DNA from: a virus
Length of the DNA stretch: 34,889 nt
Strand: one strand, 5' to 3'
Virus record (IMG/VR): IMGVR_UViG_3300033142_000581
Coordinates: 1 to 34,889 of that record
Part shown: positions 11,041 through 20,400 of the stretch, piece by piece
Layout of the letters: every line of letters starts with the position of its first letter
How positions within the stretch are numbered: the stretch's first letter is position 1
The notes under the pieces: model-generated
Seen by the model: the letters and a program-made list of their open reading frames with translations, nothing else
What the model was told of the DNA's origin: nothing
The model's database searches: none
Made by a program: the position numbers and the translations under genes

Positions 11041-11859
11041 ATGAGCAAACTACACAAAAGTAATAGAAGAAGCATGAGACCTAAGTTGTCCATGAAGCCA
11101 ATGATGTCAATGAAAAAACCTAAAGCAGCGGACGCTTCAGCTGCAGGAGCTGCGGCAGGAGCTGCAGGAAAGTTTGGCAAAGCAATGGGAACAGCTGGAG
11201 GAATATTAGGTATTGCGGGTAGCGCAATGAATATAGCGCAAGGATTAAAAAAGAGACCTAAGGTACAAGCTAAAAAAGCTCCTATTAAACCAGTAGCTGG
11301 AAGAGTACAAAAACCTCGTCTATCCAAAAAGAAAAAAGAAATTAAAAGATATAATATAAGTGGCTTTGTATCTAAACACACAGGATTAAAACCTGGTAGT
11401 TATGAAAGAGCTGTAATTATGAATGGTGTAAGAAATGCTGCTCCATCTCGTAGAAAAAAAATTATGGAACTTTTAAAAACTAATGCTGGTACAGCAGACA
11501 TGTTTAAAAAGCCAAAATTATCTGCAAAGAAAGTTGTATCCAGAAAGAAAAAAGCTATAGCAAGAAAAGAACAAATGATAGCTAATGCTAAACAAATGGC
11601 AAAAGACGGATTAGTTTCTAAAAAAAGAGCAGATAAAGATATCAAAAGAAAAAAGAAAGCAATAAGTAGAAAGAAAGCTATTATTGAAAAAGTGTCTAAA
11701 CCAAGACGAAAAGGTGTATTAGGTAAGTACAGAAAACCTAAACTACTTAAAACACATCCAAAAGAAAAAGGTTTAAATGTTAATGTAGGAGCAGGATTAG
11801 GAAAGCTTGCTGTCCTTGGAGGAACTGCATTAGGAATCGCATCAATGTTAAAAAAATAA
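11041..11859 (+). CDS. Large basic protein with Gly/Ala hydrophobic ends
   Basis: The 272-residue product is very rich in Lys and Arg (RLSKKKKEIKRYN; SRKKKAIARKEQM; KKRADKDIKRKKKAISRKKA). Two Gly/Ala segments flank the basic core: residues about 31-66 (AADASAAGAAAGAAGKFGKA, then GTAGGILGIAGSAMN) and 248-270 (GAGLGKLAVLGGTALGIASM). This layout resembles internal virion proteins that contact DNA and insert into membranes during ejection, but I recognise no homologue. It closes the cluster of basic genes before the lysis cassette. Confidence 0.6.
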   Translation: MSKLHKSNRRSMRPKLSMKPMMSMKKPKAADASAAGAAAGAAGKFGKAMGTAGGILGIAGSAMNIAQGLKKRPKVQAKKAPIKPVAGRVQKPRLSKKKKEIKRYNISGFVSKHTGLKPGSYERAVIMNGVRNAAPSRRKKIMELLKTNAGTADMFKKPKLSAKKVVSRKKKAIARKEQMIANAKQMAKDGLVSKKRADKDIKRKKKAISRKKAIIEKVSKPRRKGVLGKYRKPKLLKTHPKEKGLNVNVGAGLGKLAVLGGTALGIASMLKK

Positions 11860-11865
11860 AATAAA

Positions 11866-11934
11866 ATGGAATATTATACACAAACAAACACAGTGGGAGA
11901 TAACGTAGTATTTAATTATATATATGTAAAATAA
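11866..11934 (+). CDS. Microprotein, 22 residues
   Basis: Very short ORF (MEYYTQTNTVGDNVVFNYIY, VK) with leader AAAAAATAAAATAAAATGG, seven bases after the previous gene; its stop overlaps the next start (TAATG). Position and spacing are those of a real operon member, but the size leaves doubt. No function can be assigned. Confidence 0.4.
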   Translation: MEYYTQTNTVGDNVVFNYIYVK

Positions 11935-12245
11935 TGAGCTCGAATAAAAACTTATCGCCTGAAAGTAAATTTACTTTATCGTTAAAAGAAATGGTAGCAA
12001 TGGCTATAGGTTTTGCATCGCTCATTGGCATGTACTACACCCTACAAGCTCAAATTCAAACAGCAATGGAATTGCCAAAACCAGAGGTTAATGCCATTGA
12101 ATTCAAATATAAGGACGAATTGGTGCGTAGCACCATAGACAATATTCAATCTGATGTTACAAACATCAAAGATGATGTTAACGAAATCAAAGAGTCTTTA
12201 GCTAAAATGGATGAACGACTCTACGAAATAAGTAGAAAAAAATGA
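11934..12245 (+). CDS. Membrane protein with C-terminal coiled coil, lysis-associated
   Basis: The 103-residue product has one hydrophobic helix at about residues 19-37 (MVAMAIGFASLIGMYYTLQ), then a Pro-containing linker and a heptad-like coiled coil (about 68-101: STIDNIQSDVTNIKDDVNEI, KESLAKMDERLYEI). This topology is that of inner-membrane spanins or of small holin-accessory proteins. It opens a cassette that contains an endolysin and a holin, so a lysis role is likely. It overlaps the next gene by four bases (ATGA). Confidence 0.55.
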   Translation: MSSNKNLSPESKFTLSLKEMVAMAIGFASLIGMYYTLQAQIQTAMELPKPEVNAIEFKYKDELVRSTIDNIQSDVTNIKDDVNEIKESLAKMDERLYEISRKK

Positions 12246-12577
12246 GACTATGCGTAGTATTAATGTTATTTCCTATGTTGATTTTTTCTCAGGACTTCAA
12301 AGAGGAAATATCAGTAGTACAATTTAGCGCACCTTTCACAAAAGCTTCAGAAATTTCGCTGAAGCCGTTTAAACAGCACAACACTTATACTTTTAATATA
12401 ATCGAAAAGAAAGAAGTATTTGATGATGAAAAAATCAAATACCTTCCAACTATTATACTTTATCACAATGGTGATGAAGTACTGAGAGTGGAGAGTGGTA
12501 TCTCTTTAAAATTACCCGAAAACACTGTCGAGATGATAGAAAAAGAAATTGATAAAATTATTGAAAGTAAATTTTAA
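12242..12577 (+). CDS. Exported thioredoxin-fold protein lacking CxxC
   Basis: The 111-residue product has a cleavable-looking signal (MRLCVVLMLFPMLIFSQ). What follows resembles a thioredoxin: EEISVVQFSAPFTKASEISL, then IKYLPTIILYHNGDEVLRVE and SGI, where LPTxxLYxNGxEVxRxxG matches the cis-Pro strand region of thioredoxins. The active-site CxxC is absent; APFTKA stands at that place. It would be periplasmic and probably not a redox enzyme, so binding of a host or phage envelope protein is more likely. It sits between a membrane coiled-coil protein and a predicted barrel. GTTTAAAC (12367) is read as Pro-Phe-Lys-Gln. Confidence 0.6.
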   Translation: MRLCVVLMLFPMLIFSQDFKEEISVVQFSAPFTKASEISLKPFKQHNTYTFNIIEKKEVFDDEKIKYLPTIILYHNGDEVLRVESGISLKLPENTVEMIEKEIDKIIESKF

Positions 12578-12579
12578 AT

Positions 12580-13809
12580 ATGAAAAAACTTATAACCCTT
12601 ATATTTATTTTAATAAGCTTTACGCTTAATGCACAAGTTATTGATACTGACCCTTCATTTGAAAACAAGATAGTTCGTAAATATAAATTTAAAAAGTTTG
12701 TAGATAAACTATATAAAGATGTTTTTAAATATGCTACTGTGTATGTAGCTGGTGATGTCGGTAATGCTTATGAAACACAATACCCTGATTATTTTATAAG
12801 AACTAATCCTGATAATTTATATGCTATACCACAAGTTATAGATGAAACTATCTATCATCCTTTTGATTATAGAATAGGTTTTGGTGTTCGTAAACTTGCA
12901 AGATTTGATTATGAGATAAAAGGTAGAAATTATTATGATGGTACAGAAAACATCAAAGCTTTGTCTGCACCAACTGCAGCAGTAAAAGGATTTGAATATC
13001 TATTGCACTGGGAACAAGAAAGACAAAGGTCAGATGTGTTTAATAATTCAAGATATTTCTTAAGACATACTGGTAAAAATCATATAATAAAAATTGAACA
13101 AAGAGAAGTAGGTAACATTGATTTTAAATATCAAAGTGCAGAAGTTAGATATAGATTACCTATAGGTAAAAAATTTAGTATTTCAGCTGGAGTTATAGCT
13201 CGTACTCATCAAAAAGCTTTTGGATATAATCCTATTGAGTTATGGCTTAACGAAGTAGATGATAATGGAGACCCAGTAAATTATTGGTATACATTAGGTT
13301 TTGAATATGGATATGATGACTGGTATTATTCATCAACAGACCAGAATGGAAATGATTTTTATGATTGGTACTGGACTGACCCTAATGGAGAAATAGTGGC
13401 TTATACAGATAGACAGTTCAGAGATTTAATATTTGGACAACTTATGAATCGTTATAATCAGGAGCAATGGGCACAGCTTGACGCATTTGCAGAGTATGCG
13501 CCTATTGTCGGTTTTGACTTCTATCATTACAAGTCAAAATTTTGGCTCCATACTTATGCTAACTGGATTCTACCGTATCATAAATATTTTAAGGGTAATG
13601 TCGACTTCAGTTACTTACACCGTAATAGCTGGGGACTCGGGGGCCACAACAACCAGTCAGACGGTGAACAGTGGAGCGATTATCAAGGCGGGTTGATAGT
13701 TGGATGGAAAATTTCCAAAACACTTGGAATATTTGTTGAAGGAGAATACACTAAGTTTTGGGATTCAGAAATTTACAATAGTAGTGTAGGTTTAAACATT
13801 AGATTATAA
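12580..13809 (+). CDS. Predicted outer-membrane beta-barrel protein
   Basis: The 409-residue product starts with a Bacteroidota-type signal peptide (MKKLITLIFILISFTLNAQ). The mature part is rich in alternating aromatic strands: FDYRIGFGVRKLARFDYEIK, FKYQSAEVRYRLPIGKKFSI, LGIFVEGEYTKFWDSE. It ends in a barrel-like strand SSVGLNIRL. A periplasmic or outer-membrane place is clear from the signal; the barrel is inferred. A phage gene of this kind inside a lysis cassette may weaken or remodel the outer membrane at lysis, or block superinfection. I know no named family. GTTTAAAC lies in the C-terminal strand (13790). Confidence 0.6.
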   Translation: MKKLITLIFILISFTLNAQVIDTDPSFENKIVRKYKFKKFVDKLYKDVFKYATVYVAGDVGNAYETQYPDYFIRTNPDNLYAIPQVIDETIYHPFDYRIGFGVRKLARFDYEIKGRNYYDGTENIKALSAPTAAVKGFEYLLHWEQERQRSDVFNNSRYFLRHTGKNHIIKIEQREVGNIDFKYQSAEVRYRLPIGKKFSISAGVIARTHQKAFGYNPIELWLNEVDDNGDPVNYWYTLGFEYGYDDWYYSSTDQNGNDFYDWYWTDPNGEIVAYTDRQFRDLIFGQLMNRYNQEQWAQLDAFAEYAPIVGFDFYHYKSKFWLHTYANWILPYHKYFKGNVDFSYLHRNSWGLGGHNNQSDGEQWSDYQGGLIVGWKISKTLGIFVEGEYTKFWDSEIYNSSVGLNIRL

Positions 13810-14270
13810 TGGATAGAATATCAAAAAACATTACTTACAACGAGGCTATATTTTCTAATACAGCAAAAAGAAAAGGAATAGAAAACAAACCTAATGATGA
13901 ACAGATATCAAACATGATGTCCATAGCAGAAATGGTGTTTCAGCCACTTAGAAGTTATGTTGGTGGCCCCATAAAAATAACTTCTTTCTTCAGGTCGCCT
14001 GAATTAAATAAGGCTATTGGAGGAAGTGGGTCAAGCCAACATTGTAAAGGTCAAGCGATGGATGTGGATGATGTTTACGGACATAAAACAAATGCAGAAA
14101 TGTTTATGTATATAAGAGAAAATTTAGATTTTGACCAACTTATATGGGAGTTTGGTGATGATAAAAATCCTGCATGGGTTCATGTTTCTTATGTAGATAA
14201 ACAAGAAAATAGAAACAGGTGCTTAAAAGCATATAAAGAAAATGGTAAAACTAAATACATGATAATATGA
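13809..14270 (+). CDS. M15-family peptidase, endolysin
   Basis: The 153-residue product carries the M15 peptidase zinc signature: KITSFFRSPELNKAIGGSGS, then SQHCKGQAMDVD with ligands His78 and Asp85, and WVHVSY with His125. This is the fold of D-Ala-D-Ala carboxypeptidases and phage L-Ala-D-Glu endopeptidases (peptidase M15_3 type), which cut cell-wall peptides. There is no signal peptide, so release needs the holin that follows. The start overlaps the previous stop (TAATG), and the stop overlaps the holin start (ATGA). Confidence 0.88.
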   Translation: MDRISKNITYNEAIFSNTAKRKGIENKPNDEQISNMMSIAEMVFQPLRSYVGGPIKITSFFRSPELNKAIGGSGSSQHCKGQAMDVDDVYGHKTNAEMFMYIRENLDFDQLIWEFGDDKNPAWVHVSYVDKQENRNRCLKAYKENGKTKYMII

Positions 14271-14671
14271 AAGAAGTATTAGCTAAAATATTTGGTGGAG
14301 CTGCAGGTAGTGTAGCAGACCAATTAACTTCAGTAGTGGATAAGTTTGTTAGAACAAAAGATGAGAAGGCAGCTTTTGAAAAAGAAATGACAGAAATATT
14401 TATTAATGCTGAAGCAGAACAACAAAAAAATGTAACCGAAAGATGGAAAGCAGATATGGCTTCAGATAATAAATTATCTAAATCAGTAAGGCCTATAACC
14501 TTGATTTTTTTATTTGTGTCTACCGTAGTGCTTATATTTATTGACTCAGGATTTATTAACTTTGCAGTTGACGATGAGTGGAAAGAACTTTTAAAAATGC
14601 TTCTTATAACTATTACTGCTGCCTATTTTGGCGGAAGGTCGTACGAAAAAGGTAAATCTATAAAAAAGTAA
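14267..14671 (+). CDS. Holin, similar to 3TM/GTA-type holins
   Basis: The 134-residue product has a soluble helical N-terminus (residues 1-70, GAAGSVADQLTSVVDKFVRT; EKAAFEKEMTEIF). Then comes the block LSKSVRPITLIFLFVSTVVL, a first membrane helix (about 76-97), and a second (about 109-126, LLKMLLITITAAYFGGRSYE) with a basic tail. The W-x-x-D-x-x-S-x-x-x-L-S-K-x-x-RP pattern followed by helices and FGGRSxEK is that of the holin family with gene-transfer-agent members (PF11351-like). It permeabilises the inner membrane for the endolysin encoded just upstream. Confidence 0.8.
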   Translation: MKEVLAKIFGGAAGSVADQLTSVVDKFVRTKDEKAAFEKEMTEIFINAEAEQQKNVTERWKADMASDNKLSKSVRPITLIFLFVSTVVLIFIDSGFINFAVDDEWKELLKMLLITITAAYFGGRSYEKGKSIKK

Positions 14672-14675
14672 TCGA

Positions 14676-15410
14676 ATGGCAAGAATTGCTACATACGTTA
14701 AAGATACAGATATTGTTGCTGCAGATAAGTGGATTGGTTCTGATTCGCAAAATAATTGGCAAACTAAAAATTTTACAGCAGGAGATGTTGCGGCTTTTAT
14801 AAATAAAACTGCAGCTGAGTCACAATTATTTAGATATAAGTATGACATGATAAATCCTACTACTGTACCAAGGCCAGCCGAGTCTATAACATTTGCTACA
14901 GGTGGAGCATTTACTGTACCCTTTAGTGGCATCACTACATTTGTTTTAAGTGCGTATGCTGAAAACCAAGGAGGGTTAGCTGTTGATGTATCAACCTGGT
15001 ATAACTCACCTCTTACAGGTTCAGATGTTTTAATCACACAATGTGATGATATAACTAACTGGGCTATATATAAATGGAATAGCTCTGCTCTAAAGAGTGC
15101 AGGCTTCTACGACATCAACTTAACATACATTTCAGGCAATGGGGGCTTAACAGACAAAAAAGATTATTTTATATCTTTGCTACAATATGTAGGAAGCAGT
15201 GGAGACAAAAATGAAGTGAGCTCACTTTTATCAGGAGCAAGCTCATACGTTGTAACTCACGGCTTAAATAAATTTCCTGCAGTTTCGGTTAGTTTAGGAA
15301 CAACAGCTAACCCAACTGAAGAAATAGAATGTAAAGTAACATATATAAACACAAGTTCAGTACAATTAGATTTTACAAGTACTTTTACTGGTGTTGCAAT
15401 ATTTAATTAA
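14676..15410 (+). CDS. Tail fibre or head fibre protein
   Basis: The 244-residue product is beta-rich and Thr/Ser/Gly-rich. The N-terminus (MARIATYVKDTDIVAADKWI, GSDSQNNWQTKNFTAGDVAA) is of the type that anchors fibre proteins in marine podoviruses. The middle could be a carbohydrate-binding domain. The C-terminus (SSYVVTHGLNKFPAVSVSL ... VQLDFTSTFTGVAIF) resembles the C-terminal segment encoded at 17177-17479, so both proteins share a terminal fibre domain. Probably part of host recognition. Starts five bases after the holin stop. Confidence 0.65.
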   Translation: MARIATYVKDTDIVAADKWIGSDSQNNWQTKNFTAGDVAAFINKTAAESQLFRYKYDMINPTTVPRPAESITFATGGAFTVPFSGITTFVLSAYAENQGGLAVDVSTWYNSPLTGSDVLITQCDDITNWAIYKWNSSALKSAGFYDINLTYISGNGGLTDKKDYFISLLQYVGSSGDKNEVSSLLSGASSYVVTHGLNKFPAVSVSLGTTANPTEEIECKVTYINTSSVQLDFTSTFTGVAIFN

Positions 15411-15425
15411 TAAACAAAAAAAGAA

Positions 15426-17180
15426 ATGGCAATAAGATTTTTAAACGCACTTAATATTGACGGTACAGTAACCGCAACTATTAACCAAGACGCTAATAAC
15501 GCGTATGACGGTATATTAGTATCTACATCGGGACTCATTGAGAGAAGAACAAAAGCACAAATACTTTCTGACATAGGTGCGGGAACTATGAGTTCTTGGA
15601 CTTTTGCTGGTTCATCAGGTGGTAGTTCTTCTACAATTTCTGACGGAGGAACAGCAACAATCATTGCAGGTTCAGGTATTACAGCTACTGGTAACGGTTC
15701 TGGTGGAGTAACAATTGCTGCCACTTTAAGTGGTTATGCTAACTGGGTTCTTGCTGGAGACACTGGTGCATCACAAACTATTAATTCAACTAATACTGCA
15801 ACATTTGCTGGAGGAACAGCCATTTCTACTGCAGCAAGTGCAACAGATACATTAACAATTAATTTAGATGATACTGCAGTAACCCCAGGTTCTTACACAT
15901 TAGCAAGTATTACAGTAGACCAACAAGGTAGAATTACAGCAGCGAGTAGTGGTAGTTCAGGTTCTATGTCAAACTGGAAGATTGGCTCTACAACAGGTAC
16001 TGACCAAACAGTTACAAACGGACAAACTGTAGATATAGTAGGTGGTACAGGTATTTCTGGAAGTGTAGGTGGAACAAGAACAGTAACGTTAAGCTTAGAT
16101 GATACGAGTGTAACTGCTGGTTCATATACCTCTGCAAACATTACAGTAAATGCTCAAGGTCAAATTACAGCAGCATCAGATGGTGGGGCTGGAACAATGA
16201 CCTCATGGACTTTACAAGGTGATTCAGGTACTAACTTAACAGTTTCTAATGCAACTGTAGTTGATATTGCAGGTGGTACAGGAATTTCTACTGCAACTAC
16301 AGCATCAGGAATGACACTGACAAACAGTTTACCTTTTAACAGCATAACTTTAGCAGCATCATCTGGTACTAATTCTACAATTGCAAATCAAGATACTATA
16401 ACTATAGCTGCTGGTTCAAACATATCTACTACAAATAATGGTAGTGGAACGGTAACTATAGCTTATACTGGAGGTACAGGTACAATGAGTAGCTGGACTA
16501 TAGCTGGTGACTCAGGTTCGTCTTCAGTTAGTAATGGTAATACAGTGACAATAGCTGGTTCAGGCTCAGGTGCAAACGCGGGTATTGATACATCAGAGTC
16601 AGGGCGTACAGTAACTGTAAAACTTGATTTATCTGAATTAGATACAGTTACAGCTATTGACCCTGCAGCAGACTTCTTAGTAGGTGTTGATGGAACAGCT
16701 AATGAAAAAATATTATACCAAAATGTACACTTAAACCAATGGGGTGATGCAGAAGCAGATGTAGACTTTGGCGGAAACAAGCTATTGGATGTAGCTACAG
16801 GTACTTCTGCTACAGATGGTGTTAACTTAGGACAAGTTCAATCACTTATTGCTGGAGTTGGATTGTTCCAAGGAGGATATAATGCAAACACAGGTTTAAC
16901 TACAGACCTTTCAACAAATGGCTCATTAGATGGGGCAAGTAACATAGCTTTAGATAAAGGTGATTTCTTCGTTGTAACAACACCTGGTACTGCATTCTAT
17001 TCGGAAACACTTGAGGTTGGTGATTTAATCTTTGCAAATCAAGATATTAGTGCAAGTTCTAATCCAGCACAAACGGTTTATACAGTAGTTATTCAAGATG
17101 AAAATATAGCTGGAGCAGGAGCATCTGATGGCGCAACACAAAAAGGTGTAGCTGGATTTGACAGTGGTAACTTTTATTAA
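15426..17180 (+). CDS. Tail fibre protein, main frame (584 residues)
   Basis: The N-terminus MAIRFLNALNIDGTVTATIN is typical of phage fibre anchors. From about residue 55 there are roughly six imperfect repeats of 45-75 residues with the core SSWTxAGDSG...(V/I)SNGxTVxIAGGTGIST and LDDTxVTAGSYTxANITV. The C-terminal part has the knob-like GVGLFQGGYNANTGLTTDLS and YSETLEVGDLIFANQDIS. The frame stops at 17178 right after FDSGNFY, but a matching C-terminal domain continues in the -1 frame (17177-17479). The complete fibre is probably about 683 residues; as it stands it is truncated. Confidence 0.75.
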   Translation: MAIRFLNALNIDGTVTATINQDANNAYDGILVSTSGLIERRTKAQILSDIGAGTMSSWTFAGSSGGSSSTISDGGTATIIAGSGITATGNGSGGVTIAATLSGYANWVLAGDTGASQTINSTNTATFAGGTAISTAASATDTLTINLDDTAVTPGSYTLASITVDQQGRITAASSGSSGSMSNWKIGSTTGTDQTVTNGQTVDIVGGTGISGSVGGTRTVTLSLDDTSVTAGSYTSANITVNAQGQITAASDGGAGTMTSWTLQGDSGTNLTVSNATVVDIAGGTGISTATTASGMTLTNSLPFNSITLAASSGTNSTIANQDTITIAAGSNISTTNNGSGTVTIAYTGGTGTMSSWTIAGDSGSSSVSNGNTVTIAGSGSGANAGIDTSESGRTVTVKLDLSELDTVTAIDPAADFLVGVDGTANEKILYQNVHLNQWGDAEADVDFGGNKLLDVATGTSATDGVNLGQVQSLIAGVGLFQGGYNANTGLTTDLSTNGSLDGASNIALDKGDFFVVTTPGTAFYSETLEVGDLIFANQDISASSNPAQTVYTVVIQDENIAGAGASDGATQKGVAGFDSGNFY

Positions 17181-17479
17181 CTTCGCTAAGTCAACAAGAC
17201 ATTGACATTACAGCATCTCAGGTTTCTGATTTCTGTACAGCAGTTAGCACATGTATTGCGTCTAACGAACAATATACGGCCGATATTGGAGGAGCAACTT
17301 CAATAGCGGTAACTCACAACTTGGGAACCAGAGATGTAATGGTTCAGCTGTATGACAACAGTTCTTATGATACTGTTTATGCAGATGTGACAAGAAATAC
17401 TGTGAACCAAGTAACAGTAGATTTTACAACAGCACCATCAGCAAACGATATAAGAATATTGATTACGAAGGTGTCTTAA
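17177..17479 (+). CDS. C-terminal fibre domain in the -1 frame
   Basis: From 17177 the -1 frame is open for 100 codons with no start codon of its own; an in-frame stop lies just upstream at 17168. It reads LTSLSQQDIDITASQVSDFC, then SIAVTHNLGTRDVMVQLYDN and ends DIRILITKVS. VTHxLGTxxVxVxLYD is a common terminal domain of fibre proteins and resembles the C-terminus of the gene at 14676. It therefore belongs to the fibre gene, separated by a one-base shift at TTTTATTAAC. The cause may be a real mutation, a programmed shift (no canonical slippery heptamer is present) or a sequence error. Confidence 0.65.
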   Translation, partial: LTSLSQQDIDITASQVSDFCTAVSTCIASNEQYTADIGGATSIAVTHNLGTRDVMVQLYDNSSYDTVYADVTRNTVNQVTVDFTTAPSANDIRILITKVS

Positions 17480-17491
17480 ATTTAATTTAAT

Positions 17492-20400
17492 ATGCCGATT
17501 CGATTTTTAGCGGACCAGTCTATTGATGAATTACTAAGTGTAGACAGAGTAAATATTGGTTCAACTGCAGATTCAGACTATCTAACAGGTAATTCAAGAT
17601 TATCAGTTAATGGCTATATTATGGTCAAAGGTATAGTCAATACAAGTGAGTCAGGCACAGCCCCTGCAGCAGTTGTATTTGGTACTGGTTCTACATTAGG
17701 AACTGATAAAATATCCCTTGTTACTTCAGGAGTTACTCGAATATTTATTGATACTAATAGTGTTGATGTTAGTCCTACTCTTAATTTAGGTTCAGTAGTA
17801 AATGCTGGTACAGATACGGATAAGTTTTTAGTATTAGATTCTTCGGGTAATGTAGATTTTAGAACTGGTGCGGAAGTAAGAAGTGATATTGGAGCAGGAA
17901 CTGGCAGTGGTTCTGTAACATCTGTAAGCGGAACTGGCAGTGTTAATGGTATAACATTAAGTGGCACAGTTACAAGCAGTGGAGACTTAACATTAGGTGG
18001 TACACTTTCTATAAGTAATGATGACTGGTCTGGAGCAGATTTATCGGTAGCTAACGGTGGAACTGGAGCTTCAAATGCTGCTGATGCAAGAACTAATTTA
18101 GGTGTGGTTAATGATACAGGAACACCAGCTATATTATCTAATGGTTCTACACCAAGTTTAAACACAGGCATTACTGGAGCAGAAGTAAGAAGCTTAATAG
18201 GAGCTGGTACTGGTAATGGTACAATTATTGGTTCAGGTTCAGCGAACAGAATACCTAAATTTACATCAGGTTCACAAATAGGTGACTCAAGATTATTTGA
18301 ATCAACCAGTGGTACTTTTTATCAAGGAGGTAACTCAGCAACAACACTTTACCCTTTTAATATTCAAGCTATATCAGGGATTAACACTCATTCATTTACA
18401 GGTGCAACAGCAACTAATGATTGTAATCTTAGAATAACGCCAGGAAGTGCAGCAACACCAGGTGTAAATTTTGGTAATAGAAGTGGAACTGGAGCTGTGG
18501 ATACAGACACTGGATTGTTTAGCCCAGGGACTAATCAAGTATCACTTTCGTCGGGTGGTACTGAAAGAGTGAGATGGGATGTAAATGGAATGACACTATA
18601 TACTTTAGGTGCCATGGGCTCTGCCGCATCATTGTTTTTAGTAAGTAATAGTGGTGTAGTTGAAACAAGAACTGCAGCTCAAGTGCGTAGTGATATTGGT
18701 GCTGGCACTGGCTCAGGAAGTATGTCTTCTTGGACTTTAGCGGGTGACTCTGGTTCAACAGCAATTTCAAATGCCGATACAGCTACAATAGCGGGAGGAA
18801 CAAACATAACTACAGCAGAAAGTGGAGGTACAGTTACTATAACAAATGATATAACTAACTTAAATCAATTAACAAATGGTCCTGGATATACAACTTTTGC
18901 AGAGCCAGGGATATTTTCTGGAGGTGGTACACCTACATTAGCAACTGGTGTAACTGGTGCTGAGATAAGAAGCTTAATAGGCGCAGGTACAAGCTCAACC
19001 AGTGGTACAGTAACCTCTGTTACATTAGCCGCGGGAACTGGAATATCTTTAGCAGGAACTAATCCTATTACATCAAGTGGTACAATTACTATAACTAATA
19101 CTTCTCCAAATGTACCAGAAACATTTACTGGTTGGGTAGTAAGAGATGATGATAACGATGATAAAACTCTTAGTGGAGGTACAAATAAATATTTAAAATT
19201 CACAGCCGCAACTGGTACTGCAGGAACAAATTTGTCTGGAACAGGAACATCAGCTGACCCTTATGTAATGGCTATTACATTACCTGACAGTAATAGTGGT
19301 GGTACCGTAACTTCTGTTAGTGGAACTGGAAGTAAAAATGGACTTACATTAACTGGTACAGTAACAACCAGTGGTGATTTGACATTAGGCGGCACACTTT
19401 CTATTAGTAATGACGACTGGAGTGGAGCTGATTTATCTGTGGCTAATGGTGGTACTGGAGCTTCAACCGCGGCTGGTGCAAGAACAAACTTGGGTGTTGT
19501 AAACGACACTGGTACTCCAGCTATTTTATCTAATGGCTCAACTCCTTCTTTAAATACAGGAATTACAGCGGCAGAAGTGAGAACATTAATTGGTGCAGGA
19601 ACTGGAAGTGGTTCTATGAGTAGTTGGGACCTTTCTGCCGATTCAGGAACTACAGCCACAGTAACTAATGGAGAAACAGTCAATATTGGAGGTGGAACAA
19701 ATATTAGCACATCGGTTACTGGAAACACAATAACTATAACCAATGGCATTACTAATAATAATCAGCTAACTAATGGAGCTGGTTATACAACAAATACTGG
19801 TACTATAACAGGTTCAGGAGTTTCTACAAGAGTTGCTTTTTTCAATTCTGCTTCAAATCTAACTACTGATAGCGGATTTAGTTACAACTCATCTACTAAC
19901 ACATTGTCTATGAATGGTGATTTAAGTGTAGGAGGTGGTGATATATATATGGATGGTTCTACTGTTAACTCAAATATTAAATTGAATAGTGGTGTATTTT
20001 CAATAGGTGATGCTGACCTAAATGATGCTATCGATACATTAAATTTAAATGTTATGGGTGGTACCAACATTCAGCTGTTGGACTCAGAAATATATTTAAA
20101 TTCTAACGATGTCTATTTCCCGAGTACTGGAGTCGTAAACATGGGTGTTGATACTCATATAGAATATAGTCACTCAAGCTCAAGTACAGGACAAGCTAAT
20201 GGTAATACAATAAAATTAGGTACTACATCTGTAACTGCAGGGCTTGTTTATTGTTTAAACACTAATACAACTTGGACTTCTGTTTCAAATACAAGTTCCA
20301 ATAGTAAAAAATTATTAGCGGTAGCAACTGGTACAAGTTCAAGTAATGGTATGTTGTTGCAAGGAATAATTACAAAAGCATCACATGGATTTGCTATAGG

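Noticed and set aside
13620-13696. Alternative-frame reading AGDSGATTTSQTVNSGA inside the barrel gene, resembling the fibre repeat
   Set aside because: The barrel frame is clearly coding with a signal peptide and good context; the likeness is short and probably chance.
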